This document shows positions 8,947 to 17,362 of a stretch of 64,000 nt of DNA, one piece after another. The notes beneath the pieces are model-generated. The model saw only the letters and a program-made list of their open reading frames with translations, did not search any database and was not told the origin of the DNA. Where the stretch lies: NCBI GenBank assembly GCA_963825335.1, contig CAWGSP010000001.1, forward strand, positions 2,108,001 to 2,172,000, written 5' to 3'. Within the stretch, counting starts at the first letter, position 1. Each line of letters starts with the position of its first letter. This DNA is from Methanobacterium_B sp963825335. GTDB lineage: Archaea > Methanobacteriota > Methanobacteria > Methanobacteriales > Methanobacteriaceae. A program made the translations under genes and the position numbers.

Positions 8947-9084
8947 CATTATTATATATTTTCGGGTTAAAAAAAAAATAATTCATTCCATTCAAATATT
9001 TTTTAAATAGTTTATCTTCAAAATTCAGATCTTTCAAAAATTATAAAAAATATGCAACACATAATAATATTGAGGTAAAAACAC

Positions 9085-9369
9085 ATGTTATCTGAAATAC
9101 CAATAGATATTAAAAAAATAGGAAAGGATGATTTAGAAAGGGAAATTATTCGAGCTGCTATCATTGGAGAACTTGATGCAATAAATCTTTACGAGGAAAT
9201 TGCTAATATGACAGATAATGAAGATATTCAAGCAGTTCTACGAGACATAGCTGGGGAAGAAAAGACCCATGTTGGTGAACTTCAAACACTTCTTTTAAGG
9301 TTAGATAAAGAACAATTAACAGAATTAGAAAAGGGAAAAAAAGAAGTCGAAGAATTGATTGGAAAATAA
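9085..9369 (+). CDS. Encapsulated-ferritin-like (half-ferritin) protein
   Basis: This 94-residue, two-helix protein carries Glu29, then Glu59 and His62 within GEEKTH. The spacing equals that of the iron ligands Glu32, Glu62 and His65 known from encapsulated ferritins (EncFtn), which dimerise to build a four-helix ferroxidase site and oxidise Fe(II) inside an encapsulin shell. The tail after residue 80 is charged and could hold a cargo signal, though I cannot define one. GAGGT precedes the ATG. No encapsulin gene is adjacent. A rubrerythrin-like miniprotein is the alternative reading. Confidence 0.75.
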   Translation: MLSEIPIDIKKIGKDDLEREIIRAAIIGELDAINLYEEIANMTDNEDIQAVLRDIAGEEKTHVGELQTLLLRLDKEQLTELEKGKKEVEELIGK

Positions 9370-9475
9370 ATAAACTGTTGATGGAAGTTAAAATATCTGA
9401 AAACCATTAACCCTGTTTATTTATTAAATTATTCCATTTTTTATCGCTAGAAATAAATAATTTACAGTTTATTTA
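9367..9475. repeat. 12-bp inverted repeat flanking 85 bases
   Basis: TAAATAAACTGT at 9367-9378 is exactly complementary to ACAGTTTATTTA at 9464-9475. The left arm covers the stop codon of the ferritin-like gene. The loop is long for a terminator. In such AT-rich DNA this may be chance. Confidence 0.3.
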
Positions 9476-9586
9476 ACACTATTACAATATCCTTTATTTT
9501 GATTATAGAATGAGATGTGCCATAATACTCTTTTATAGTATTACATTAAAAAATAATTTAAGTTTATATTTACAATATAATATAGT

Positions 9587-10525
9587 ATGTTCTATCTTAA
9601 CAAATACGTTGAAAGACAGAATATATTTAAGTTTATTAAATTAGGAAAACCTCAATTTGCTATTGGTCTGTTTTTTTATTTCAGTATGGGTGCATTACTC
9701 GCGGGTTTATTTCATGCTGATCTAGTTTTTAATAAGTTTATAATTGGTTTTGCTATTATTTTTCTCTCAACATGGTCTGTTCATTATCACAACGATTACT
9801 TTGATTATAAAGCTGATCAACACGTTACACCTACACCAATATCTGGAGGTAGCGGGATACTTGTTGAACACCCTGAATGGAGAAATAAAGCAATATTGAT
9901 GGCAGTAACACTAACAGGATCCGCCATAGTGTTATCAGCAATTTTTAGTGTCATATTTTCATATCCATCTACATTTATCCTCTATGTGATTGTCGCAAAT
10001 CTACTGGCATGGGTTTATGCAGCTCCTCCTTTAAAATTATCCTACAGGGGATTGGGCGAATTTGGTAATACAGCTATAGGATTTCTATTTCCAGGTTTAG
10101 GCTATTTTGCAATGATCGGAACCATTAATCTACCATTTGTTCTGTTTTCAATACCCATACTACTTCTCCAATTACTATTTACAATGAGTGTTGAAATACC
10201 AGATATGGAAGCAGATAGGTTAGGTGGGAAATCAACATGGATAGCGTCTAAAGGCCGGGAATTTGGATTTAAAATGATAGCAATAGCGGCATTATTTGCT
10301 ACCATCTCTTTCTTACTACTGCCCCTAACCCATGTTTTCCCCACAACAATAAATTTCGATATTCTAGCATTAATATCATTAATTCCGCTGAGTTTAGCGA
10401 TTAATGAACTGATAAAAAGACCATCTGACAAATTAACCGCGACTAGGTACTGTATTTACAATCTTGCATCGATATTTGGATGTGTGATTTTGATCAACTG
10501 TTATTTTATATTCCTCATAAAATAA
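9587..10525 (+). CDS. UbiA-family prenyltransferase, paralogue 1
   Basis: UbiA enzymes are integral membrane proteins that attach a polyprenyl chain to an aromatic or polar acceptor. This 312-residue protein has about eight to nine membrane segments and both aspartate-rich motifs: NDYFDYKADQ near residue 65 and DMEADRLGG near residue 205. The GGSG after the first motif resembles MenA (naphthoate prenyltransferase) more than the archaeal DGGGP synthase, which has NDYFD followed by an RP-rich stretch. The ATG lies about 20 bases after a TATA-like run and may be leaderless. A close paralogue follows directly. Acceptor unknown. Confidence 0.85.
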   Translation: MFYLNKYVERQNIFKFIKLGKPQFAIGLFFYFSMGALLAGLFHADLVFNKFIIGFAIIFLSTWSVHYHNDYFDYKADQHVTPTPISGGSGILVEHPEWRNKAILMAVTLTGSAIVLSAIFSVIFSYPSTFILYVIVANLLAWVYAAPPLKLSYRGLGEFGNTAIGFLFPGLGYFAMIGTINLPFVLFSIPILLLQLLFTMSVEIPDMEADRLGGKSTWIASKGREFGFKMIAIAALFATISFLLLPLTHVFPTTINFDILALISLIPLSLAINELIKRPSDKLTATRYCIYNLASIFGCVILINCYFIFLIK

Positions 10526-10555
10526 TTGAAAAACTTAAAATTAATAGGAGTTCGT

Positions 10556-11479
10556 ATGGATTATAATACAGGAACCATATATAAAATTATTAAACTTGGA
10601 CGTCCACAATATTTGGTTGGAGACTTTCTATTATTTACAATGGGTGCATTAATAGCTGTTATATTGAATGCTGATTTCATTTTAAGCAAGTTTGTATTTG
10701 GATACATCATATTATTCACAGCCCATCTATCTGTACACTACAGTAACGACTATTTTGATGCGAGTGTTGATCGACTAACATCACCCACCGCCATATCTGG
10801 AGGTAGCGGAATCCTGGTTAAGAATCCAGAACTCATGGATCTTTCAAAAATCTTAGCTATAGTAATAATGATATTTTCTATCAGTTTAACTGCCATTTTA
10901 ACTGTTATATACCATTATCCAATCACATTCTTCTTATTCTTATTCTTTGGTAACATGTTAGCATGGTTTTATACAGCACCACCCATAAGGTTGTCCTACA
11001 ACAGACTGGGAGAAGTAGCTAACATAATAGCTGTTGTTATATTCATTGGAGCGGGTTACTTCGTATTAAAAGGTACTCTAGATATACCCTTCTTCCTGTT
11101 TGCTATACCAATAATTTTTTTACAGTTGATCTTCATTGTGAGTTTTCAAATTCCAGATATGGAAGGAGACAAATTGGGTGGTAAAATTACTTGGATTGTT
11201 TCAAAAGGGCGTGTATTTGGATATAGATTGATATTAATATCTGCTGTTTTGGCAATTACTTCATTTATATTACTGCAATTTACCAACCTTTACCCTTCTA
11301 AAATTGACTTCAATATACTAGCGACGATATCATTAATTTCTTTGAGCCTGGGAATAATTGGAATAATAAAAAAACCTGTAGCAAGAGAACCTGCTACTAA
11401 ACTCGCTGTGACCAACGTGGCATGCCTATTCATCATGTCATTATTAATCGATGTTTATCTAATCATGACCATAGTGTAG
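10556..11479 (+). CDS. UbiA-family prenyltransferase, paralogue 2
   Basis: I start this 307-residue protein at the ATG at 10556, which has GGAG five bases upstream; an in-frame TTG at 10526 has no site. It aligns along its whole length with the preceding gene: NDYFDASVDRL, then ISGGSGILV, TAPPIRLSYNRLGE and DMEGDKLGG. It therefore keeps both Mg-prenyl-diphosphate motifs and the same membrane topology. A tandem duplication is the simplest origin. The two may act on different acceptors or form a heteromer. No quinone pathway gene is near. Confidence 0.85.
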   Translation: MDYNTGTIYKIIKLGRPQYLVGDFLLFTMGALIAVILNADFILSKFVFGYIILFTAHLSVHYSNDYFDASVDRLTSPTAISGGSGILVKNPELMDLSKILAIVIMIFSISLTAILTVIYHYPITFFLFLFFGNMLAWFYTAPPIRLSYNRLGEVANIIAVVIFIGAGYFVLKGTLDIPFFLFAIPIIFLQLIFIVSFQIPDMEGDKLGGKITWIVSKGRVFGYRLILISAVLAITSFILLQFTNLYPSKIDFNILATISLISLSLGIIGIIKKPVAREPATKLAVTNVACLFIMSLLIDVYLIMTIV

Positions 11480-11662
11480 TACTGACCATGGTGGTAGCAA
11501 TTAAATTATGGTATATTATCATTAGTATAATTAAGAAAATTGATAATGGAGTAATATCCTAATTTAAAATGATATATTTTAATTTTTATCCAAAAAAAAG
11601 TTTTTGGATGTTATCATATCTCCTTAACATCCCATCTACTATCCATATGATGCTTACAGTTT

Positions 11663-12037
11663 TTAATAGCCGTATCCTGAATTTGTATTATTTGTAACCG
11701 ATGTATTGTTTGTAACAATTATCGTTCCTTTCATACTCGCATTCACTGTACTGTGGTATGGGTAAGTACCGGTTTTGTTGAAAGTATATTTGTAAATCAT
11801 TCCAGTCGATAAATTACCGCTATTGAATAAACCGGAGTTACTAACAACATTCTGTATTTTTGAAGCTTTGTTTGTCCATTCAACTGTAGTACCGGCTTGA
11901 ACAGTTATTACTGCCGGACTAAATGAACTGTTCTGTATTGTTATCATACTACTCGTGGCATTGGTGGTTGAAGTACATCCAGATACGGCCACAACACCCA
12001 AAATGCTAATTAGAACTAAAAATAGGTAATTTCTCAT
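11663..12037 (-). CDS. Lipoprotein with a cupredoxin-like domain lacking most copper ligands
   Basis: The 124-residue protein has a lipoprotein-type signal (hydrophobic core, then VSGC at about residue 21), so it should sit on the outer face of the membrane. The mature part follows the plastocyanin/cupredoxin pattern: SFSPAVITVQAGTTVEWTN, SGLFNSGNLS, YKYTFNKTGTYPYHS, ASMKGTIIV. At the usual copper ligands the first His is Gln (KIQNVV), the Cys is Ser (YHST) and the second His is Asn (VNASM); only the Met remains. Type-1 copper binding is thus unlikely. GGGGCGAT precedes the ATG at 12037. Copies B and E of the tandem motif lie upstream. Confidence 0.85.
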   Translation of the reverse strand: MRNYLFLVLISILGVVAVSGCTSTTNATSSMITIQNSSFSPAVITVQAGTTVEWTNKASKIQNVVSNSGLFNSGNLSTGMIYKYTFNKTGTYPYHSTVNASMKGTIIVTNNTSVTNNTNSGYGY

Positions 12038-12168
12038 CACATCGCCCCTTTATTGGTTTTTTAAAAAGATTTTCCTATGATCAGTAATACATTAATTTAT
12101 TTATCTAGCATCTGACACAATTTGCAATATCATATAAAAATTTATTTTATCAACACTAATCCGCCTAT

Positions 12169-12187
12169 CACATTTTATTACACCTTA
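12169..12187 (-). promoter_or_regulatory. Tandem ACAYC/ACACC operator-like motif, copy B
   Basis: The top strand reads CACATTTTATTACACCTTA, 16 of 19 bases identical to copy A, and the orientation relative to the leftward gene is the same. It lies 132 bases upstream of the cupredoxin-like lipoprotein. Confidence 0.45.
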
Positions 12188-12294
12188 TATTATTTTCTAT
12201 TATATGATCCTAATAAATTTTGGGTAGATTAAAAACATTGATGATAATTTAATATGAATTATTTAAATGTTACAATAAAAAAAATATGTACTAA

Positions 12295-12313
12295 AACATC
12301 CTATTGCACCTTA
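12295..12313. promoter_or_regulatory. Tandem ACAYC/ACACC operator-like motif, copy E
   Basis: The top strand reads AACATCCTATTGCACCTTA, 14 of 19 bases identical to copy A. It lies just before the TATA-like AATTATATA at 12320-12328 of the rightward gene at 12355, so it could control both divergent genes together with copy B. Confidence 0.4.
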
Positions 12314-12354
12314 AATGACTAATTATATATTGTATGGGATATAAGAATAGTACT

Positions 12355-12609
12355 ATGCATATTAAAAATATTTCATACTTAACAATTTTTCTGATTTTGA
12401 TTATTGCAATTATGAGTATATCATATGTGTATGGACCAAGTGGAGGTAATACCGGGACAACAGATTCAACAGTCCCCACTATACCCAGCAATATCAGCAG
12501 TTCCAACAACATTAGCGAGGTAAACTTACATTCGGCATTGAATCATCAAATGGTTAATAACACGCATGGATTCAATTTCAGCAGTACGTTCTTTATATCC
12601 GCAGATTAA
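12355..12609 (+). CDS. Small secreted or membrane-anchored protein
   Basis: The 84-residue product starts with an uncleaved or cleavable hydrophobic segment (residues 8-25) followed by a Ser/Thr/Asn/Gly-rich outer part with several N-x-S/T sites. I choose the ATG at 12355 because a TATA box lies about 30 bases before it, making a leaderless transcript likely; an ATG at 12334 lies too close to the box. It diverges from the cupredoxin-like lipoprotein and shares its regulatory region. Function unknown. Confidence 0.6.
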   Translation: MHIKNISYLTIFLILIIAIMSISYVYGPSGGNTGTTDSTVPTIPSNISSSNNISEVNLHSALNHQMVNNTHGFNFSSTFFISAD

Positions 12610-13137
12610 ATTACAAAAGATAAGCAAATGAATATAATGATTGGTTGTCAATAACACTTTGAAATTAACTAAAACTTGTTTAATAATTTATTTTACTAAA
12701 AATAGTTAAAAACAGTATTTTGAATAATTCCTTATAAATTCATGTTGTAGTTAACCATACAAAAAAAATTATAAGATCAAAATAACAACTACAGTTAAAT
12801 AATTTTGTGAATAAGATTCACGATCAATTTTTAAAAAGAAGATGTTTTTAAACAAGGAGTAAAATAGTTTACTGCTATTTTTTGAAGATGTTTTTTAACA
12901 TGTAACTCTTTATTTGATGGAATTTTTTTACGAAATATAAAAAAAACCATGCCAAATCTAAAGTTTTATTCATCATCGAAACAAGAGAATTAACATAAAG
13001 TTAAATAAAAAGTGATGCAATAACATAATTGCTAAATCTATTTTATAGATATTATTAAATATTCTAATCTCTTATAAATATTCTATAAAAATAACTATCT
13101 AATATTATTGAAACTCTCAGGAATCTGGTGGAAATAA
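12610..13137. other. Intergenic region with a terminator-like hairpin
   Basis: About 530 AT-rich bases carry no credible gene. A hairpin lies at 12861-12881 (next entry). The phrase GAAGATGTTTTT occurs twice, at 12838 and 12884. A GGTGG ribosome site for the next gene ends the stretch. Confidence 0.4.
12861..12881 (+). terminator. Hairpin followed by a T run
   Basis: AAAATAG and CTATTTT form a 7-bp stem around a 7-base loop, followed by further T. It could end a transcript arriving from the left, though the nearest gene stops 250 bases earlier. Confidence 0.3.
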
Positions 13138-14220
13138 ATGATTTTAATTGCTCAAAATAATCTTCAGTTCATATTGGAATTTGCACTCCTGTTCCAATTA
13201 GGCATAATATTATTCTTTAATCTATTCAAAATATCATTGAGCCGGGTGCTCTTCTTTTCATTAATTTTAGGATTAGGTTTGACCCTGCTTTTTTCATTCG
13301 ATGCACTCGCATTATTCATACCATTTTTGGGATTGCACGAGTTTACACATACATACGGACCCATAGCTCTGATGGTCATCGTGAGTGCCTGGGCGGCACT
13401 AGCAATTATGCAAGAAGTCGGAATAGCAGTTGCAAATGTTAAAAGATTGATATTTCTGCTTATCATTGCCATAACAATAGTAGGTGGATTAGTTCACAGA
13501 GATTTCCTTTTCCTGTGGATTGTGGGATTGGTACTAGGATTCTTCCTGATATCAAAATCTTTCCGCCAAAAATCCTTTGTAACTACCAAAAGAGTTGCAG
13601 GTCTTCTTGGTGGAACTGCATTTGTGTTCATATCCCTCCAACTGCTATCACAAGTACTTAATATGGTAATTTTGAGTCCAGTTGTGAGAATCAACAGGAT
13701 CTTGGACAATGCAATACCAAGCCTTCAAATGGTTATTAATAACACAACCCTATGGGGCCATGTTGTTGGATCATCCTTTTGGGGTGCAGCAGATCTCGGT
13801 AGTTCGAGTGGTTATATATCCCTACCAATAACCATGATCCTAGCGTTTGGACTTCCATACCAGATATTCACCGGTGTTCTGGTAAACCAAAAAGACATAA
13901 TCGACTACTTCGTACCTGGTATTTATGGCTGGGCATTTGATTTTGGTTACGTTGTGCTTTTCCTGCTACTTGCATATATCGTCATTGTGACTATTGTCGG
14001 ACTGAAAATACTCGTAGATTACAGGGAAAAAAGAGAAATGGGCAACAAAACATATCTAGGAAGAGAAGCCCTGCTGATCGGAGCACTCACAGCATTTATA
14101 GCCCAAGCAACACTAGGGTTGTTTGTAATTAATCGTGGAATAAATGGAACTGCAATGATTACATTCATATTTTTAAGTGGAATGGTTCTTGCACACGTGC
14201 TAGCTGTTAGAAAAAACTAG
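13138..14220 (+). CDS. Polytopic membrane protein of unknown function
   Basis: The 360-residue protein has about nine to ten hydrophobic segments and few charged loops. There is a conserved-looking acidic and histidine patch in the early part (GLHEFTHTYGP, residues 63-73) and a long outer loop near residues 190-230 containing WGHVVGSSFWGAADLG. It has no transporter signature I know. A GGTGG site lies 8 bases before the ATG. It stands alone between large gaps, so context gives no hint. Confidence 0.75.
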   Translation: MILIAQNNLQFILEFALLFQLGIILFFNLFKISLSRVLFFSLILGLGLTLLFSFDALALFIPFLGLHEFTHTYGPIALMVIVSAWAALAIMQEVGIAVANVKRLIFLLIIAITIVGGLVHRDFLFLWIVGLVLGFFLISKSFRQKSFVTTKRVAGLLGGTAFVFISLQLLSQVLNMVILSPVVRINRILDNAIPSLQMVINNTTLWGHVVGSSFWGAADLGSSSGYISLPITMILAFGLPYQIFTGVLVNQKDIIDYFVPGIYGWAFDFGYVVLFLLLAYIVIVTIVGLKILVDYREKREMGNKTYLGREALLIGALTAFIAQATLGLFVINRGINGTAMITFIFLSGMVLAHVLAVRKN

Positions 14221-14256
14221 ATATCCAGTTTATAGTAACTAAAACCTACATACATT

Positions 14257-14311
14257 TAACCCTAGATTAATTTTACTTCAAAAAAAATGAAATGTGTTCG
14301 AACTAGGGTTA
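14257..14311. repeat. 9-bp inverted repeat downstream of the membrane-protein gene
   Basis: TAACCCTAG at 14257-14265 pairs with CTAGGGTTA at 14303-14311 across a 37-base loop. It starts 37 bases after the stop of the preceding gene and may shape the 3' end of its mRNA. Confidence 0.3.
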
Positions 14312-14352
14312 GAACATACTTTTTTTAGAATTAAATCATCATTTGTATGAAT

Positions 14353-14502
14353 CTATTTGGGATCATTCCTGTATCTTATCTTATCTCTAAGGGTTATGAT
14401 TCCCCAGACTATTACACCTATAATCCCTGCTATAACAAAACCTAAAAAAATTCCGATTAATATAGCAAAGGCACCGTTGAAAAGTGAACTTATAACACCC
14501 AT
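14353..14502 (-). CDS. Small single-span membrane protein
   Basis: This 49-residue frame reads MGVISSLFNG, then one long hydrophobic span (about residues 11-37), then a basic tail ending KIRYRNDPK. That layout (short outer end, one helix, positive inner end) is typical of membrane microproteins. A TATA-like run (AAATATAAAATAAT) lies about 35 bases before the ATG and there is no ribosome site, so the mRNA would be nearly leaderless. The region is otherwise empty. Function unknown; existence is inferred from residue pattern only. Confidence 0.5.
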   Translation of the reverse strand: MGVISSLFNGAFAILIGIFLGFVIAGIIGVIVWGIITLRDKIRYRNDPK

Positions 14503-14939
14503 ATAACTACTATGTAGATTCTATATTATATTATTTTATATTTAACTTCTTAATCACACAACTCATATGAAGTTAAATAGAAGCATCGCTCTCTTTCCAT
14601 TTTTTTTTTTAAGATCTAAAAAAAGTAATTAATGATCGCACAAATTTGATTAAAAAAATATATCGACAATTATCTAGTTAACTCTTATATGTTCAATTCC
14701 CACTGTAAACCAAAAAAAAAAAATCATATTTGATTGAAATTAATCATTGGAAAATCACTGATTAACGATACATCCCATCATGACAATCAATACAATGCAG
14801 ACAGCAGATATACTATTAAGCGGTACTGAATTATTGGAAACTTTAAAATCTGTTTAATCTGATAGCATGAAAATTAATTGTAACGGGACCACAACAGTTT
14901 CAACATGAAAATATTGTTTATAGTGTACATGTAGATGTA
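14503..14939. other. Intergenic region, nothing further seen
   Basis: The stretch holds the promoter of the small membrane protein at its left end and poly-A and poly-T runs. I see no open frame with coding character and no strong repeat. Confidence 0.4.
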
Positions 14940-15407
14940 TCACATTATTTCCCTTGCAAATTTATCGATCAGGGATTTGTAGGTTTCATTTTTTAGATCG
15001 GATGAATTGACTCCAAAAGATGCTATCGGTTTGATTTTAGTGTATTTTTCGATATCTTCTATTGTTTTTTCTATACCCGAACCCCCACATGTACAATAAC
15101 ATGCTAAAAGAGGAATTTTATCCATATTTCTTTTTAAATACGCCCTCACAGGAACAGACATCTTTCCGGCCCAGACCGGTGTACCAATTATCAAAAGTTC
15201 ATAGTTGGATAGATCATATTTAGATTCCTCAATAGGATTTATATGTCCCCTAGCAGCTTGATAACCTGATTTAAGATATCCAAATATTCCTGATCTTTTT
15301 TTTGTATCAACAATCTCCTCAATATCGCATTTAACAGATTCAGAAATTGTATCTGCTATCATCCGAGTAACTCCAGTCCGAGAATAATAAACTAATAACG
15401 TTTTCAT
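14940..15407 (-). CDS. Flavodoxin-family protein
   Basis: The 155-residue protein begins MKTLLVYYSRTGVTRMIA, where YSRTGVTR is the FMN-phosphate loop of flavodoxins. A second FMN-contact region is GTPVWAGKMSVPVRAYL. A cluster CYCTCGGSG near residues 103-111 follows the third strand. Flavodoxins carry electrons between redox enzymes in the cytoplasm; members of this subfamily can also be FMN-dependent reductases. It is a single gene, transcribed away from the SRPBCC gene. Confidence 0.88.
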   Translation of the reverse strand: MKTLLVYYSRTGVTRMIADTISESVKCDIEEIVDTKKRSGIFGYLKSGYQAARGHINPIEESKYDLSNYELLIIGTPVWAGKMSVPVRAYLKRNMDKIPLLACYCTCGGSGIEKTIEDIEKYTKIKPIASFGVNSSDLKNETYKSLIDKFAREIM

Positions 15408-15621
15408 GAAATAATGTTTGACATGTAACCATAATTAATATTTCTATTTAATTTTATGAAAATAAAACAAAATGAAGCATAATTCATTGAATATAGATCA
15501 AATTTTTCACGAATCTCTAAGAATATTATTTTCTACTGACATTTTCTTAACTTACGAGAATTTTTTTAGGATCAGTCACAAAATAGTATATAATAAATAT
15601 TTAGATGGAGGAGTACTTGAT

Positions 15622-16014
15622 ATGACTAAATCCATTAAAAAGGTGTATGATATTTCAGCCAACATAGATCGGGTATGGCAGGCTTTAGTTGATCCTGCAA
15701 TCATAGATAAATGGGGTGGATGTCCTTGTGAAATGAATTCTGAAATTGGGAAGGATTTTGAGCTGTGGAATGGAGATATCTACGGAAAAAATATCGAAGT
15801 TGTTAAAGAGAAGAAACTCGTCCAGGAATGGTTTGGTGGGGACTGGGCAAAACCATCGATAGTAACCTTTAGATTAAAAAAAGATGGTTCTAATACCATT
15901 TTAGAACTTGAACAAGTAGATGTTCCACCACAAGAATATGATGACATCAATGATGGATGGGATGATTATTATATCGGCCCTATGAAAAAGATGTTAGAAA
16001 ATAACTCTGGCTAA
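15622..16014 (+). CDS. SRPBCC (AHSA1-like) domain protein
   Basis: I start this 130-residue protein at ATG 15622, which has GGAGGAG nine bases upstream; the frame is open further upstream but without a site. The pattern VYDISANIDRVWQALVDPAIIDKW is the opening strand and helix of START/AHSA1 folds, followed by FELWNGDIYG, VQEWF and the long C-terminal helix DDYYIGPMKKML. These small helix-grip proteins bind hydrophobic ligands or act as Hsp90-activator-like proteins. The ligand is unknown and there is no partner gene. Confidence 0.85.
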   Translation: MTKSIKKVYDISANIDRVWQALVDPAIIDKWGGCPCEMNSEIGKDFELWNGDIYGKNIEVVKEKKLVQEWFGGDWAKPSIVTFRLKKDGSNTILELEQVDVPPQEYDDINDGWDDYYIGPMKKMLENNSG

Positions 16015-16259
16015 CATCGTAAATTAAATATCAAATTATATAAGACTCCAAGTGGGTAGCATATATTATTATGTTACCCCCATACTTCTTTTAGTAACTA
16101 GAAATTTTAAATCGGATCAAGCACATAATATACATGTGGAATAAATTTTTGTAAGAATTAATCATAAAAAAAGGATGGTAAACTAGTTAAAGAAAATATG
16201 TATCACTATATTTTATTGAGGATTTTATCAAAGAACCAAAATCTAAGGAGTAATAAATT

Positions 16260-16670
16260 ATGAGCAGTGAACCTATTAGAGTATTATTAATAGAAGACAA
16301 TAAAGGTGATGCTACTATAATACTCAAAATGTTAAAAGAAAGTGAATTATCTGAATTTGAACTCACTCATTATCTTAGATTAGAAACTGGACTAAAAGAC
16401 CTTGAAAAAAATAAATATGATTTGATATTGTTAGATCTAGGATTGCCAGATAGTATAGGCATGGAATCGTTTAACTGCGTTTTAGATAAAAATCCTTCAG
16501 TTCCCATTATCATATTGACTGGTTTATCCAACGAAAAATTTGGAATAGAAGCAGTTAAATGTGGTGCGCAGGATTATTTAGTTAAGGGCGAATTCAACGG
16601 TAAATTATTAGTTCGAGCAATCCAGTATGCCATAGAACGTAAGAAATATGAGGGACTTTTTATCTATTAA
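16260..16670 (+). CDS. Receiver-only response regulator (CheY-like)
   Basis: This 136-residue single receiver domain has the acidic pair Glu12/Asp13, phospho-acceptor Asp59 in LLDLGLPD, Thr87 in ILTGL and Lys109 in DYLVKGE. It resembles the protein at 2131 over its whole length, so the two are paralogues. AAGGAG precedes the ATG. No histidine kinase is adjacent, so the partner must be encoded elsewhere. Confidence 0.9.
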   Translation: MSSEPIRVLLIEDNKGDATIILKMLKESELSEFELTHYLRLETGLKDLEKNKYDLILLDLGLPDSIGMESFNCVLDKNPSVPIIILTGLSNEKFGIEAVKCGAQDYLVKGEFNGKLLVRAIQYAIERKKYEGLFIY

Positions 16671-16747
16671 AAAGAAATTTAGTAAATTTATTATTTTAAG
16701 CATTGAATAATGAAGATAAGAAATAAAAAAAATATTTTTTTTTATGT

Positions 16748-17017
16748 CTAACTTTCTGTTATTGGGATCTTCCAAAGATAGCCAACTTTTTTACCCTTTT
16801 CTTGTTTATTTTTACCCTTCTTTTTCTTTACATGAGCTTCACTGCCTTCCCATGAGCCCACTGTTTTGTCCAGATATTTGGCTATTTCTTCGTTATATTT
16901 TTTGGTTCCTATTGTATAATGCTCGGTTTCATTGTGTATATAGCTGATACCTTCGCCTTTCTCTTCCATTACCTTAGTTATTTCCATTAACTTTTTATAA
17001 AACTTTTCAGACATCAT
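16748..17017 (-). CDS. Hypothetical basic protein
   Basis: The 89-residue protein starts after AGGAGAAGG. Helical, charged residues 1-50 are followed by a run of lysines (about residues 64-78) and a short hydrophobic end (GYLWKIPITES). The lysine run suggests nucleic-acid or membrane-surface contact, but I know no family. It is convergent with the response regulator at 16260. Confidence 0.6.
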   Translation of the reverse strand: MMSEKFYKKLMEITKVMEEKGEGISYIHNETEHYTIGTKKYNEEIAKYLDKTVGSWEGSEAHVKKKKGKNKQEKGKKVGYLWKIPITES

Positions 17018-17362
17018 TTTTACGCCTTCTCCTAAACTTATTTATCTTTTTCTTCAAATTAATAAAGACGTATTCAATACAAATACGGATAATCAGTTAT
17101 TAAATTATATGATAAGATAGTATATATATGTTTTAACGGATTAATGCTTCGATTTTTGAGCATCAAATTTAATTATTTGATATCACAGATATGAAAGGAA
17201 TATTATTATGTACAATATTTTCATCCATCCAAGTCAGATAAAAAAAATATTCTTATAACAAGCAACAGAATACTATATACAAAATTAATATTTTGTTCGA
17301 AGTATTTTTTGCATAATCCAATTTTTATGGTAAATATCCATCACAATCATAAGGAATTTAAC
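17018..17362. other. Intergenic region, promoters only
   Basis: This is a divergent gap between two genes of unknown or uncertain role. It contains several TATA-like runs and no further gene or repeat that I can support. Confidence 0.4.

Noticed and set aside
10526..10555. TTG start for the second UbiA gene
   Set aside because: It has no ribosome site; ATG 10556 has GGAG at five bases.
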